A stretch of 36,308 nucleotides of DNA, taken from positions 1 through 36,308 of the forward strand of contig JAUSNM010000052.1 in the NCBI GenBank assembly GCA_030645535.1, in the 5' to 3' direction. Numbering within the stretch: the stretch's first letter is position 1; the number at the start of each line of letters is the position of its first letter. The translations under genes and the position numbers were made by a program. Source of the DNA: Gallionella sp. (GTDB lineage Bacteria > Pseudomonadota > Gammaproteobacteria > Burkholderiales > Gallionellaceae). This document shows positions 26,857 to 34,841 of this stretch, piece after piece. Below the pieces are notes generated by a model. It searched no databases. It was not told the origin of the DNA and saw only the letters and a list, made by a program, of their open reading frames with translations.

Positions 26857-27279
26857 TTACTTAGCCATTTGCTTTTCACGGATTTCATCCAATGATTTGC
26901 AGTCGATGCACTGAGTAGCAGTAGGGCGGGCTTCGAGGCGGCCTAGGCCGATTTCGATGCCGCAATTTTCGCAGTAGCCATATTCATCGGCCTTTATCTT
27001 GCCCAGCATCTCATCAATTTTCTTGATCAGTTTGCGCTCGCGGTCTCGGTTGCGCAGTTCCAGGCTGATGTCGGATTCCTGTGTGGCGCGATCGTTCGGA
27101 TCGGCAAACACCGTTGCTTCGTCCTGCATGGTATGCACGGTACGATCGATGTCTTCACCCAGGCCTGACTTGATTTCCTGCAGAACCTGGCGAAAATGTT
27201 CGCGCTGATTCGGGTTCATGTAGGGCTCGCCTTCTGCAGCTTGATAGGGGGCGATGGGCTTTAGTGATGATTGCGACAT
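26857..27279 (-). CDS. dksA: RNA polymerase-binding transcription factor DksA
   Basis: A 140-residue regulator that enters the RNA polymerase secondary channel and with ppGpp adjusts rRNA and amino-acid promoters. The coiled coil (about 35-105) carries the tip motif D60-P-N-D63-R-A65 (DxxDxA), and the zinc finger has C103, C106, C124 and C127 (GYCENCGIEI ... TQCIDC). The C-terminal helix KSLDEIREKQMAK is standard. A longer frame starts at 27336, but GGAG eight bases before the ATG at 27279 and the family N-terminus support 27279. A promoter candidate lies at 27315-27343. Confidence 0.97.
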   Translation of the reverse strand: MSQSSLKPIAPYQAAEGEPYMNPNQREHFRQVLQEIKSGLGEDIDRTVHTMQDEATVFADPNDRATQESDISLELRNRDRERKLIKKIDEMLGKIKADEYGYCENCGIEIGLGRLEARPTATQCIDCKSLDEIREKQMAK

Positions 27280-27301
27280 TGCACTTCTCCGACGTGAAAA
27301 A

Positions 27302-27369
27302 ATTAAAGTCCGCTTTAATACCAGAAAGCGGGTCAAAAAGCAACTTAAAAGCAGTTTAAAGCCGCTTTA
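27302..27369. other. paired hairpins between dksA and the methyltransferase gene
   Basis: ATTAAAG-TCCG-CTTTAAT (27302-27319) is perfect. A related TAAAG-CCG-CTTTA (27357-27369) overlaps the stop codon of the upstream gene. They may act as a weak terminator or as regulatory structure in the dksA leader. Confidence 0.45.
27315..27343 (-). promoter_or_regulatory. dksA promoter candidate
   Basis: On the minus strand TTGCTT (27343-27338) and TATTAA (27320-27315) have a 17-bp spacer and lie 36 nt upstream of the start codon. Confidence 0.45.
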
Positions 27370-28089
27370 TCGGTTTGCGAGCAGTAAAAACAGGCTGGGG
27401 CGCTTATTAAGTTGTGGTGCAGGTTGTGATTTCCATTGCGCGATGGTGCGTGTCTGTATTTGCTCGGAGGCCAGGCTGACATCGGTTGCGACACACAGCT
27501 GCGTCTGCGGTTTGCACTGGGCGAGCAGGGCTGCGAACAGCTTGTCATTGCGGTAAGGCGTCTCAATGAACATCTGTGTCTGGTGACGGCTGGCTGATTC
27601 CGTTTCCAGTGCGGAGATGGTCTTGTTTCTCTCAGCTTCTGCTATCGGCAGGTAACCATGAAAGGCGAAGCATTGTCCATTCATGCCTGATGCCATCAGC
27701 GCCAGCAAGATGGAGGAGGGGCCGACCAGCGGGATTACGCGTATGCCTTTGCGATGTGCAAGGTTGACAAGTGTCGCGCCAGGGTCGGCGATGCCGGGGC
27801 AGCCTGCCTCGGAAATGATGCCAACGTCATGACCTGCCAGCAACGGGGCCAGCAGGTCAGTCAGTTCTGAGGCCGCGGTGTGCTCGTTGAGTGTGGCAAA
27901 GTGAAGCGACTGTATCGGTTGTTCGTGCTTGAGTGCCGAGAGGAATTGCCGCGCAGTCTTGGCTTGTTCCACCACGTAATGCTGCAAGGTGCGCGCAATG
28001 TTGATCACGTGCTGGGGTAACACCTGGGAAGCTTCGGTGTCACCCAGTGTGCAGGGAATGAGGTACAGTGTGCCGGGTTTGATAGTCAT
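27367..28089 (-). CDS. RsmI-like SAM-dependent methyltransferase (tetrapyrrole methylase fold)
   Basis: A 240-residue protein of the corrin/porphyrin methylase superfamily, closest in style to RsmI (16S rRNA C1402 2'-O-methylation). Visible features are TLYLIPCTLGDTE at the N-terminus, GHDVGIISEAGCPGIADPGA (about 88-107), IPLVGPSSILLALMASGM (about 118-135), FHGYLP and FIETPYRN. It is shorter than RsmI (about 280 residues), starts differently (CTLGD in place of PTPIGN) and lacks its C-terminal extension, so it is more likely the RsmI paralog often found beside maf in betaproteobacteria. The substrate is unknown. It lies upstream of dksA on the same strand and downstream of the Maf gene, possibly in one transcript. 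Confidence 0.8.
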   Translation of the reverse strand: MTIKPGTLYLIPCTLGDTEASQVLPQHVINIARTLQHYVVEQAKTARQFLSALKHEQPIQSLHFATLNEHTAASELTDLLAPLLAGHDVGIISEAGCPGIADPGATLVNLAHRKGIRVIPLVGPSSILLALMASGMNGQCFAFHGYLPIAEAERNKTISALETESASRHQTQMFIETPYRNDKLFAALLAQCKPQTQLCVATDVSLASEQIQTRTIAQWKSQPAPQLNKRPSLFLLLANR

Positions 28090-28123
28090 TATTTATTAAT
28101 TCTTGCTTGGCAAGACCTGTTTC

Positions 28124-28170
28124 CTCTCTGCCCGCATGCGGGAGAGAGCTAAGAGAGAGGGTGGGGCTAC
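28124..28170. repeat. GGGAGAG-type repeat, copy 3
   Basis: CCCGCATGCGGG (28131-28142) is a perfect 12-bp palindrome extended by CTCTCT/AGAGAG with a one-base bulge, followed by GAGAGAGGGTGGGG. The wording matches the repeats at 486-528 and 20754-20780. Confidence 0.65.
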
Positions 28171-28194
28171 TGATATAAGGTGCTGCATGGCTCG

Positions 28195-28779
28195 TCAGAA
28201 TAATTTTACGTTTTCGCGGCGCAGCATTTCAATCAACAAAATCAGCGGCAGGCCGATCAGTGCATTGGGGTCGTCGCCCGTCATCCTGCTCATCAGCGCG
28301 ATACCCAGGCCCTCCGATTTTGCACTGCCGGCGCAATGGTAGGGTTGCTCCTTGAGTAAATAGCCCTCGATTTCCTCATCGCTCAACTCGCGCAGGGTGA
28401 CCCGGTTCTCTGCTACTTCGGTCTGCATGTGACCTGTGCGGCTGTTGAGCAGCGTCAGTGCAGTATAAAAGCAGGTGGTCTTGCCGCGCATCGTGCGCAG
28501 TTGCCTGACCGCATTGTCGTGGGTGAGCGGTTTGCCGATTTGTTGACCCTCGAGCAGGGCTACCTGATCGGAGCCGATAATCAGGGCGTCAGGATAAGCG
28601 GCAGCGACTGCATGCGCTTTTTCACGGGACAGGCGTTGTGACGTCGCTTGCGCTGTTTCATCGGGCAGGGGCGTCTCGTCTACATCGGGGGCTGCCGTGA
28701 TAAAGGGTATCTGTAAGCGTTTGAGGAGTTCGCTGCGATAGAGTGAGGTCGAGGCTAATACAAGCAACTGAGAATTCAA
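28195..28779 (-). CDS. Maf/YceF nucleoside triphosphate pyrophosphatase
   Basis: A 194-residue Maf-family enzyme that hydrolyses non-canonical nucleotides; the YceF branch acts on 7-methyl-GTP. The N-terminal [17 protein letters not shown] is the phosphate-binding signature, DVDE follows at about 32-35, and the catalytic-region motif IIGSDQVA has D71. [20 protein letters not shown] near 147-166 completes the pocket. Placement beside yceD-rpmF-plsX mirrors Escherichia coli yceF, though here it is divergent from yceD. The start is TTG at 28779, eight bases after AAGGA. The YceF substrate assignment is by context and sequence style. Confidence 0.88.
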   Translation of the reverse strand: MNSQLLVLASTSLYRSELLKRLQIPFITAAPDVDETPLPDETAQATSQRLSREKAHAVAAAYPDALIIGSDQVALLEGQQIGKPLTHDNAVRQLRTMRGKTTCFYTALTLLNSRTGHMQTEVAENRVTLRELSDEEIEGYLLKEQPYHCAGSAKSEGLGIALMSRMTGDDPNALIGLPLILLIEMLRRENVKLF

Positions 28780-28956
28780 TACTATTTCCTTTAACGTTCA
28801 AAGAACCGTAAACCGTAATTTTCCGGCGGGCGTTGGTGGTTATCTTGCCGAAATGTACCCGTAAAGCTATCCCTGTACAATCATTACACGGTTTTTTTCA
28901 TTATTTTCAACAGGATTTTTGACAGAGTGCCGCGAAAAATATATCATGCGCGGCTC

Positions 28957-29451
28957 ATGTACGCACGCCCTTTCATCGATAGCCTGGATTTTGCCGCAAA
29001 TGGCAAGCAAATAGACGCGCAAGTGCCTGTTAGCGAATTGCCGCGCCTGCTGGATTTGCTGGATAATCCTCAGGGAATGCTGCATTATACCTTGCAAGGT
29101 GGACTGGATAATCTGGGGCGTCCTGTATTGGATGTCAGTATAGATGGCTCCTGTCAGTTGCGTTGCCAGCGCTGTCTGAGCGGGCTGGATTATGCGATAC
29201 AGCATGAGGCGCGACTAATGTTGTGCGATCAAGCCAGTCTGGACGTATTGGAAGACGAGGAAGAAGATTTTGATGGAATTCTGGCAGATGCACATTTAGA
29301 TGTGCTGGCTCTGCTGGAAGAAGAAATTCTGTTGACTCTGCCAATCGCACCCAAGCATGACCTGGGCGCTTGTCAGGTGGCAGAGGGTAAAAATAAGCAG
29401 GAGGGGGAACCTCATCCTTTTGCTGTTTTAGAGAAATTGAAACGTAATTAA
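28957..29451 (+). CDS. yceD: YceD-family DUF177 protein
   Basis: A 164-residue protein of the DUF177/YceD family, found next to rpmF across bacteria and implicated in 23S rRNA or ribosome metabolism in plants and bacteria. Features are ARPFIDSLDFAANGKQ at the N-terminus, the CQLRCQRCLSGLDY double CxxC region, an acidic segment (LEDEEEDFDG) and the C-terminal LLEEEILLTLPIAPKH motif with PHPFAVLEKLK. A GTG at 28927 is an alternative start 10 codons upstream; neither has a strong ribosome binding site. It precedes rpmF by 25 nt and is co-transcribed with it. Confidence 0.9.
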   Translation: MYARPFIDSLDFAANGKQIDAQVPVSELPRLLDLLDNPQGMLHYTLQGGLDNLGRPVLDVSIDGSCQLRCQRCLSGLDYAIQHEARLMLCDQASLDVLEDEEEDFDGILADAHLDVLALLEEEILLTLPIAPKHDLGACQVAEGKNKQEGEPHPFAVLEKLKRN

Positions 29452-29476
29452 TTAGATTTATCCAAGGAGTAATAGC

Positions 29477-29656
29477 ATGGCAGTTCAGCAGAATAAAAAA
29501 TCCCCATCCAAGCGTGGTATGCATCGCGCCCATGATTTCCTGACTACACCGGCTTTGGCGATTGAGCCGACAACAGGTGAGAATCATCTGCGTCATCACA
29601 TCAGCCCAAGCGGTTACTACCGTGGCAGAAAAGTAGTGAAGACCAAGGCTGACTAA
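29477..29656 (+). CDS. rpmF: 50S ribosomal protein L32
   Basis: A 59-residue ribosomal protein: [20 protein letters not shown], then [20 protein letters not shown], then [14 protein letters not shown] and a TKAD end. It is the non-zinc form of L32 (no CxxC pairs), as usual in proteobacteria. AAGGAG lies about eight bases before the ATG. The yceD-rpmF-plsX order is conserved, and a terminator between rpmF and plsX partly separates ribosomal protein from lipid gene expression. Confidence 0.98.
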   Translation: MAVQQNKKSPSKRGMHRAHDFLTTPALAIEPTTGENHLRHHISPSGYYRGRKVVKTKAD

Positions 29657-29665
29657 GTCTTCATT

Positions 29666-29699
29666 AAACGCAGCCGACTGTAATGGTCGGCTGCGTTTT
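29666..29699 (+). terminator. intrinsic terminator after rpmF
   Basis: AAACGCAGCCGAC and GTCGGCTGCGTTT form a perfect 13-bp stem around a 7-nt loop, ending in TTTT. Complete termination would cut off plsX-fabH, so readthrough or a separate promoter is implied. Confidence 0.85.
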
Positions 29700-29736
29700 C
29701 ATTTCTATCGGATTTAGATTTTCTGAATTCATCGCC

Positions 29737-29741
29737 AAGGA
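29737..29741 (+). promoter_or_regulatory. ribosome binding site that fixes the plsX start
   Basis: AAGGA lies seven bases before the GTG at 29749. The alternative upstream ATG (29683) is inside the rpmF terminator loop. Confidence 0.7.
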
Positions 29742-29748
29742 TCACTTA

Positions 29749-30801
29749 GTGGATGTCACATTAGCTATTGATGCGATGGGAGGCGACCACGGCACTGCGG
29801 TCACCCTGCCCGCCGCTGTTGAGTATCTGAAGCAGTACCCTCGCGACTCCATCATTCTGGTGGGTAACCCCGATACGATTAAAGCGAACCTGCGTACCCT
29901 GGGAGTTGATCCTGTGGACGGGCCGTTCGGTGTTCGCCTGCGCGTTCATGCGGCCTCCGAAGTGGTGGGCATGGATGAACAGCCGCAGTCTGCATTGCGC
30001 GGGAAAAAAGATTCTTCGATGCGCGTGGCCATCAACCTGGTCAAAAGCGGTGAGGCATCGGCGTGTATCAGTGCGGGAAACACCGGTGCGCTGATGGCGA
30101 CGGCGCGTTACGTGCTCAAAACCATCCCGGGCATCGACAGGCCGGCCATCGCGTCGTATTTGCCGACCAAAAAGGGTCAGGTCTGTATGCTCGATCTGGG
30201 CGCCAATACCGATTGCACCGCCGAACATTTGTTGCAATTTGCGATGATGGGAGCCACGCTGGTCACGGCGCTGGAGCACAAGCCTAATCCTACCGTCGGT
30301 TTGCTGAATATCGGCTCTGAAGACATCAAGGGCAACGAGGTGGTCAAACAGACCGCGCTGTTGCTGCGCGCCAGCGACCTTAACTTCTACGGGAACATCG
30401 AGGGTAACGACATCTTCAACGGTGTCACCGATCTGGTGGTGTGCGATGGCTTTGTCGGCAATGTGGCGCTGAAGACCGCCGAAGGGGTCGCCAAGATGAT
30501 GGGCGGCTTTTTGAAGGAAGGTTTCGGGCAGAATCTGTACACCAAGCTCGCAGCCCTGGTCTCACTGCCGGTGCTCAAAGCATTCAAGCACAGGCTGGAT
30601 CACAGACGCTACAACGGCGCCAGTTTCTTAGGTCTCAAGGGCATCGTGGTGAAGAGTCACGGTTCTGCGGATGTGTTCGCCTTCCGTTGCGCCATCGAAA
30701 AAGCGGCCGAGGAAGCCCGTGCCGGTATGTGGCAGCAAATCAGTGTGCATATTGAAAAGTGGCACCATGAACGTCAAAATACCCCGCAGGGAGAGTCCTG
30801 A
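29749..30801 (+). CDS. plsX: phosphate acyltransferase PlsX
   Basis: A 350-residue peripheral membrane enzyme that converts acyl-ACP to acyl-phosphate, the donor for PlsY in phospholipid synthesis. The N-terminus [13 protein letters not shown], the [17 protein letters not shown] segment (about 101-117), [19 protein letters not shown] (about 147-165) and the [16 protein letters not shown] segment (about 230-245) are family signatures. The start is GTG at 29749. The TGA overlaps the fabH ATG by one base, so PlsX and FabH are translationally coupled, linking fatty-acid initiation with phospholipid formation. Confidence 0.96.
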   Translation: MDVTLAIDAMGGDHGTAVTLPAAVEYLKQYPRDSIILVGNPDTIKANLRTLGVDPVDGPFGVRLRVHAASEVVGMDEQPQSALRGKKDSSMRVAINLVKSGEASACISAGNTGALMATARYVLKTIPGIDRPAIASYLPTKKGQVCMLDLGANTDCTAEHLLQFAMMGATLVTALEHKPNPTVGLLNIGSEDIKGNEVVKQTALLLRASDLNFYGNIEGNDIFNGVTDLVVCDGFVGNVALKTAEGVAKMMGGFLKEGFGQNLYTKLAALVSLPVLKAFKHRLDHRRYNGASFLGLKGIVVKSHGSADVFAFRCAIEKAAEEARAGMWQQISVHIEKWHHERQNTPQGES

Positions 30802-31760
30802 TGCACTCAAAGATTATCGGCACCGGTAGTTACCTGCCATCCAAAGTTCTGACCAATTTCGATCTGGAAAAGATCGTCGACACGACTGACGAGTGGATCG
30901 TGTCGCGCAGCGGCATCCATGAGCGGCATATCGCGGCAGACGGTGAAATGACCAGTGACATGGCTTTGCAGGCGAGCCTGCGTGCCATCGAGATGGCCGG
31001 CATTGCGGCTTCCGACATCGATTTGATTATCGTCGCCACCACCTCGCCTGACAAAATGTTTCCCAGTACCGCCTGCATTCTGCAGGACAAGCTCGGCATC
31101 CAGAATGGCGGCGCGGCATTCGACATGCAAGCGGTGTGCGGCGGCTTTGTCTATGCACTGAATACCGCCGATCTCTACATACGCGGCGGACAGGCAAAGA
31201 CCGTGCTGGTGGTAGGCGCTGAAATCATGTCGCGCATGCTGGACTGGAGCGATCGCACGACTTGCGTGTTGTTTGGCGACGGTGCGGGTGCGGTGATTTT
31301 GCAGGCCGCCGCTACGCCCGGTATTCTGGCCAGCAAGCTGCATTCCGATGGCCGTCACCACGCCTTGTTAAGGGCGGACGGCAATATCAGCAACGGCGTG
31401 GTGCAGGGCGATCCGTTCATCAAGATGGAAGGCCAGGCCGTATTCAAGTTTGCCGTCACGGTGTTGAGCCGCGTGGTCGACGAAGTGCTGGCTGAAACTG
31501 GCATGCAGGGTTCCGACATCGACTGGCTGGTGCCGCATCAGGCCAACATTCGCATCATCGAAGCCACTGCCAAAAAGCTCGGCTTGAGCCTGGATAACGT
31601 GGTGGTCACCGTAGCCAACCATGGCAATACCTCGTCGGCGTCAATTCCGCTGGCATTGGACGTCGCCGTGCGGGATGGCCGCATCAAAGCAGGGCAAAAC
31701 GTGTTGCTCGAAGCGATTGGCGGCGGCTTTACCTGGGGTGCGGTGCTGCTGCGCTGGTAA
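30801..31760 (+). CDS. fabH: beta-ketoacyl-ACP synthase III
   Basis: A 319-residue thiolase-fold enzyme that condenses acetyl-CoA with malonyl-ACP to start fatty-acid synthesis. The Cys-His-Asn triad is C113 ([13 protein letters not shown]), H246 (VPHQANIRI) and N276 ([16 protein letters not shown]), close to the canonical numbering 112/244/274. The acetyl-CoA-binding arginine region is in [14 protein letters not shown] lies upstream of the ATG, which overlaps the plsX stop. A 201-nt repeat-rich spacer separates it from fabD, unusual in an operon of this type. Confidence 0.97.
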   Translation: MHSKIIGTGSYLPSKVLTNFDLEKIVDTTDEWIVSRSGIHERHIAADGEMTSDMALQASLRAIEMAGIAASDIDLIIVATTSPDKMFPSTACILQDKLGIQNGGAAFDMQAVCGGFVYALNTADLYIRGGQAKTVLVVGAEIMSRMLDWSDRTTCVLFGDGAGAVILQAAATPGILASKLHSDGRHHALLRADGNISNGVVQGDPFIKMEGQAVFKFAVTVLSRVVDEVLAETGMQGSDIDWLVPHQANIRIIEATAKKLGLSLDNVVVTVANHGNTSSASIPLALDVAVRDGRIKAGQNVLLEAIGGGFTWGAVLLRW

Positions 31761-31763
31761 AGG

Positions 31764-31944
31764 CAGTAGATAGACGCTAGTCGATAGACGTTAGTTGGAG
31801 ATGTCCGCTACGCGGCCTTTTCACTCAAAAACACGAGCGCTTGTGCGACATGTTTTATGGGAATGCCCTTGCGGCATTGACTAGCTACTAACGACTAGAG
31901 GCTAACGACTGTTTTTAGCGACTAACTACTCACGACTAACTACT
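31764..31944. repeat. repeat-filled fabH-fabD spacer
   Basis: CGACTAACTACT occurs twice at 14-bp spacing (31919-31930, 31933-31944), preceded by further variants (CTACTAACGACTAG, GCTAACGACTG). The left half (31776-31796) holds reverse-complement variants (CTAGTCGATAGACGTTAGT). The element is therefore roughly inverted around a centre containing GCTACGCGGCC and the 21-nt motif at 31858-31878. No gene and no clear promoter were seen. Confidence 0.6.
31858..31878. repeat. 21-nt repeat motif, copy 2
   Basis: Matches 5045-5065 at 20 of 21 positions. AATGCC-CTTGC-GGCATT forms a 6-bp hairpin. Confidence 0.5.
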
Positions 31945-31961
31945 CTGAACTGTTTTTTCCT

Positions 31962-32894
31962 ATGACTAAATTCGCTTTTGTATTTCCAGGACAAGGTTCG
32001 CAATCGCGCGGCATGATGAGCGGTTATGCCGATTTTGCTGCGGTGCGCGACACCTTTACTGAAGCCTCCGATATCCTGAATCAGGATCTGTGGCAACTGG
32101 TCAGTGAGGGCACTGACGCTGAGCTGAATGCCACCGTTAACACTCAGCCGATCATGCTGACCGCCGGTGTCGCAGTCTATCGCGCATGGCAGTCACAGAA
32201 CGGTGCGCAACCAGCCATGATGGCGGGGCACAGTCTGGGCGAATACACCGCTCTGGTCGCGGCAGGCGCCTTGAGCTTTGCCGATGCGCTGCCGCTGGTG
32301 CGCTACCGCGCCCAGTGCATGCAGCAGGCAGTGCCTGAAGGCGTGGGCGGCATCGCGGCGATTCTGGGTCTGGATGATGAGACGGTGCGCGCGGTGTGTA
32401 TCGAGGGCGCGCAGGGTGAAGTGCTGGAAGCGGTGAATTACAATTCGCCGGGCCAGGTGGTGATTGCGGGAAACCGCGCGGCAGTCGAACGCGGCATGGA
32501 GCTTGCCAAGGCTAAAGGCGCCAAGCGCGCGATCATGTTGCCGATGAGCGTGCCATCGCATTGCAGTCTGTTGAAGGGCGCGGCGGAGCAGTTGCGCATC
32601 TACCTTGCCGACGTGGCTGTTGCTGCGCCAGTCATTCCTGTGTTGCATAACGCGGATGTCGCGGCTTACATTGATGGCGATCGTATCCGCGATGCGCTGG
32701 TGCGCCAGTTGTATTCGCCGGTGCGCTGGGTCGAAACCGTGCTGGAATTCGGTAAGCAGGGCATCACGCACAACGTCGAATGCGCACCGGGCAAGGTTCT
32801 GGCTGGCCTCAACAAGCGCATCGATTTGAGTCAGCAGGCATCAGCCATCAACGATGACGCAGCCCTGACACTGGCTTTGACTACTTTTGCATAA
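31962..32894 (+). CDS. fabD: malonyl-CoA:ACP transacylase
   Basis: A 310-residue enzyme that transfers malonyl from CoA to ACP. The N-terminal KFAFVFPGQGSQSRGM, the nucleophile elbow MAGHSLGEYTALVA with S91, the catalytic histidine in MSVPSHCSLL (about 200) and VECAPGKVLAGLNKR near the C-terminus are all standard. The upstream sequence has no clear Shine-Dalgarno. It is followed by fabG after 10 nt, so these two are a transcription unit. Confidence 0.97.
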   Translation: MTKFAFVFPGQGSQSRGMMSGYADFAAVRDTFTEASDILNQDLWQLVSEGTDAELNATVNTQPIMLTAGVAVYRAWQSQNGAQPAMMAGHSLGEYTALVAAGALSFADALPLVRYRAQCMQQAVPEGVGGIAAILGLDDETVRAVCIEGAQGEVLEAVNYNSPGQVVIAGNRAAVERGMELAKAKGAKRAIMLPMSVPSHCSLLKGAAEQLRIYLADVAVAAPVIPVLHNADVAAYIDGDRIRDALVRQLYSPVRWVETVLEFGKQGITHNVECAPGKVLAGLNKRIDLSQQASAINDDAALTLALTTFA

Positions 32895-32904
32895 GGAACA
32901 GAAC

Positions 32905-33648
32905 ATGACATTACAAGGACAAATCGCACTGGTGACCGGTGCTTCTCGCGGCATCGGCCAGGCTATCGCACTGGAACTGGGTAAACAGGGCGCGACCGTG
33001 ATCGGTACGGCCACCAGCGACAAAGGGGCGGCCGCGATCAGCGACTATCTGGCAGCGGCAGGCATCAAGGGGCAGGGTTATGCGCTGAACGTCAATGACG
33101 TTGCGCAGACTGAGCTTGTGCTGACTGAATTGCGCAAGCAATACGGTGAGATTTCGATCCTGGTGAACAACGCCGGTATCACCCGCGACAACCTGCTGGC
33201 GCGCATGACGGATGATGAATGGGATGATGTCATCGCGACCAATCTCAAGTCGGTGTTCCGTTTATCACGCGCCGTGTTGCGCGCGATGATGAAGGCCCGT
33301 GGCGGGCGCATCATCAGCATCTCCTCCGTGGTCGGCAGCATGGGCAACCCGGGACAGGCAAACTACGCCGCATCCAAGGCCGGCATGATCGGTTTCACCA
33401 AGTCGCTGGCCCAGGAGATCGGCAGCCGCAACATCACCGTAAACTGTGTATCTCCGGGTTTTATCGACACCGACATGACACAGGGCCTGGGCGAGGAACA
33501 ACGCGCCCAGTTAATCCAGCATGTGCCGCTCAAACGCCTGGGTCAACCCGCTGACATCGCGGCAGCGGTGGGCTTTCTGGCAGGTCCAGGTGCCGCCTAT
33601 ATTACCGGTGTCACGCTGCATGTGAACGGCGGGATGTACATGGAGTAG
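32905..33648 (+). CDS. fabG: 3-oxoacyl-ACP reductase
   Basis: A 247-residue short-chain dehydrogenase that reduces 3-ketoacyl-ACP with NADPH in the elongation cycle. TGASRGIG at 11-18 binds NADPH, NNAGITRDNLL is at 88-98, and the catalytic Ser-Tyr-Lys are S141, Y154 and K158 (ISSVVGSMGNPGQANYAASK). AAGGAA lies six bases before the ATG at 32905; an earlier TTG at 32887 overlaps fabD and is not needed. In most betaproteobacteria acpP and fabF follow; here a terminator follows at 33718. Confidence 0.96.
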   Translation: MTLQGQIALVTGASRGIGQAIALELGKQGATVIGTATSDKGAAAISDYLAAAGIKGQGYALNVNDVAQTELVLTELRKQYGEISILVNNAGITRDNLLARMTDDEWDDVIATNLKSVFRLSRAVLRAMMKARGGRIISISSVVGSMGNPGQANYAASKAGMIGFTKSLAQEIGSRNITVNCVSPGFIDTDMTQGLGEEQRAQLIQHVPLKRLGQPADIAAAVGFLAGPGAAYITGVTLHVNGGMYME

Positions 33649-33717
33649 GTGAGGCGGGCAGTTATTCTGTCTGGCCGTCGGTGATTCGTTCGGATTTCTG
33701 ATTTTCACTGCAAAAGT

Positions 33718-33746
33718 AAAAAGCCTCTGATTTCAGAGGCTTTTTT
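33718..33746 (+). terminator. intrinsic terminator after fabG
   Basis: AAAAAGCCTCTG pairs with CAGAGGCTTTTT around an ATTT loop, with six T. It closes the fab cluster before any acpP gene. Confidence 0.92.
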
Positions 33747-33875
33747 ATGCCCGTCGACATTGCATTGCACGGGTTGCCGGTGTGCAACTGACCTGTCCGC
33801 CAAATGCGAAAGTTGCCCCTGATGGCACACGTTAACGCTTATACTTGGCACACCGATAATTGTCTATAAACCGCC

Positions 33876-34841
33876 ATGCTGCTCAATTGCGTTGCCTACC
33901 AGAATGGCGTCAAACTCGCCGACCTTGCCATCGAAGAAATCAGTGATTACCTTGAACGGGGCGATTGTTTCGTTTGGGTTGCGCTGAAGGATACGACCGA
34001 GGCTGAACTCGAAAAAATGCAGGAAGAATTCGGCTTGCACGATCTGGCTATCGAGGATGCGCGCCACGGACACCAGCGTCCCAAGGTCGAGGAATATGGC
34101 AACACGCTGTTTGTGGCGATGCACCTGGTGGAGACCGTCGATTCTGCAATGACGGTCGGTGAAGTCAATGTCTTCGTCGGCAGTAATTTTATCTTATCCA
34201 TCCGCAACCGCAGCAGCCAGAATTTTCTGGGCGTACGCGAACGCTGCGAACGCGAACCGGAATTGCTGCAACTGGGTTCGGGTTTTGTGCTTTATGCCCT
34301 GATGGACGCCGTGGTGGACGGTTATTTTCCGCTGATAGATGCGCTGGAGATGGAGCTTGAATCCATTGAAGAACACCTGTTCGACAAGGGGACAACCCTG
34401 AGCAATATTGCGCAGCTCTATGAACTCAAGCGCAAGACAGCCGTGCTCAAACATGCCGCCATGCCGTTGATGGAAGCCACCGGAAAGCTGCACGGCGGGC
34501 GCGTGCCGCCGGTTTGTGTCAGTACTCAGGAATACCTGCGCGATGTCTTTGACCATCTGACGCGTATCAATGCCAAGATAGATGCCGTGCGCGACACCAT
34601 TACCACCGCAATTCTGGTCTGCCAGTCCACCGTATCCATCGAGCAAAACGAAGTCAACAAACGTCTGGCTGCCTGGGCCGCTATTTTCGCCGTCGCGACT
34701 GCCTTTGTCGGCATCTGGGGCATGAATTTTCAGCACATGCCTGAATTGAAACTGGAGTACGGCTATCCGATGGCACTGCTGACGATCACGACGGTTTGCG
34801 GGTTTTTATATCTGCGTTTCAAGCGATCCGGCTGGCTGTAA
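33876..34841 (+). CDS. corA: CorA-family magnesium/cobalt transporter
   Basis: A 321-residue member of the CorA metal-ion channel family. A large cytoplasmic N-terminal domain (1 to about 260) includes VEEYGNTLFVAMHLVE and a long coiled helix (about 160-260, YELKRKTAVLKHAAMPLMEA). The first membrane segment (AAIFAVATAFVGIWGMNF, about 268-285) ends in the signature G282-M283-N284, and the second (AMLLTI-type, about 296-314) is followed by the basic tail RFKRSGWL. Functional channels are pentamers. Substrate Mg2+ is likely but family members may move Co2+, Ni2+ or Zn2+. The 3' end overlaps the convergent gene by 36 nt. Confidence 0.92.
   Translation: MLLNCVAYQNGVKLADLAIEEISDYLERGDCFVWVALKDTTEAELEKMQEEFGLHDLAIEDARHGHQRPKVEEYGNTLFVAMHLVETVDSAMTVGEVNVFVGSNFILSIRNRSSQNFLGVRERCEREPELLQLGSGFVLYALMDAVVDGYFPLIDALEMELESIEEHLFDKGTTLSNIAQLYELKRKTAVLKHAAMPLMEATGKLHGGRVPPVCVSTQEYLRDVFDHLTRINAKIDAVRDTITTAILVCQSTVSIEQNEVNKRLAAWAAIFAVATAFVGIWGMNFQHMPELKLEYGYPMALLTITTVCGFLYLRFKRSGWL

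Noticed and set aside
28927..28956. GTG start for yceD
   Set aside because: Possible, but the ten extra residues are not typical of the family and there is no convincing ribosome binding site; the ATG at 28957 was kept with moderate confidence.
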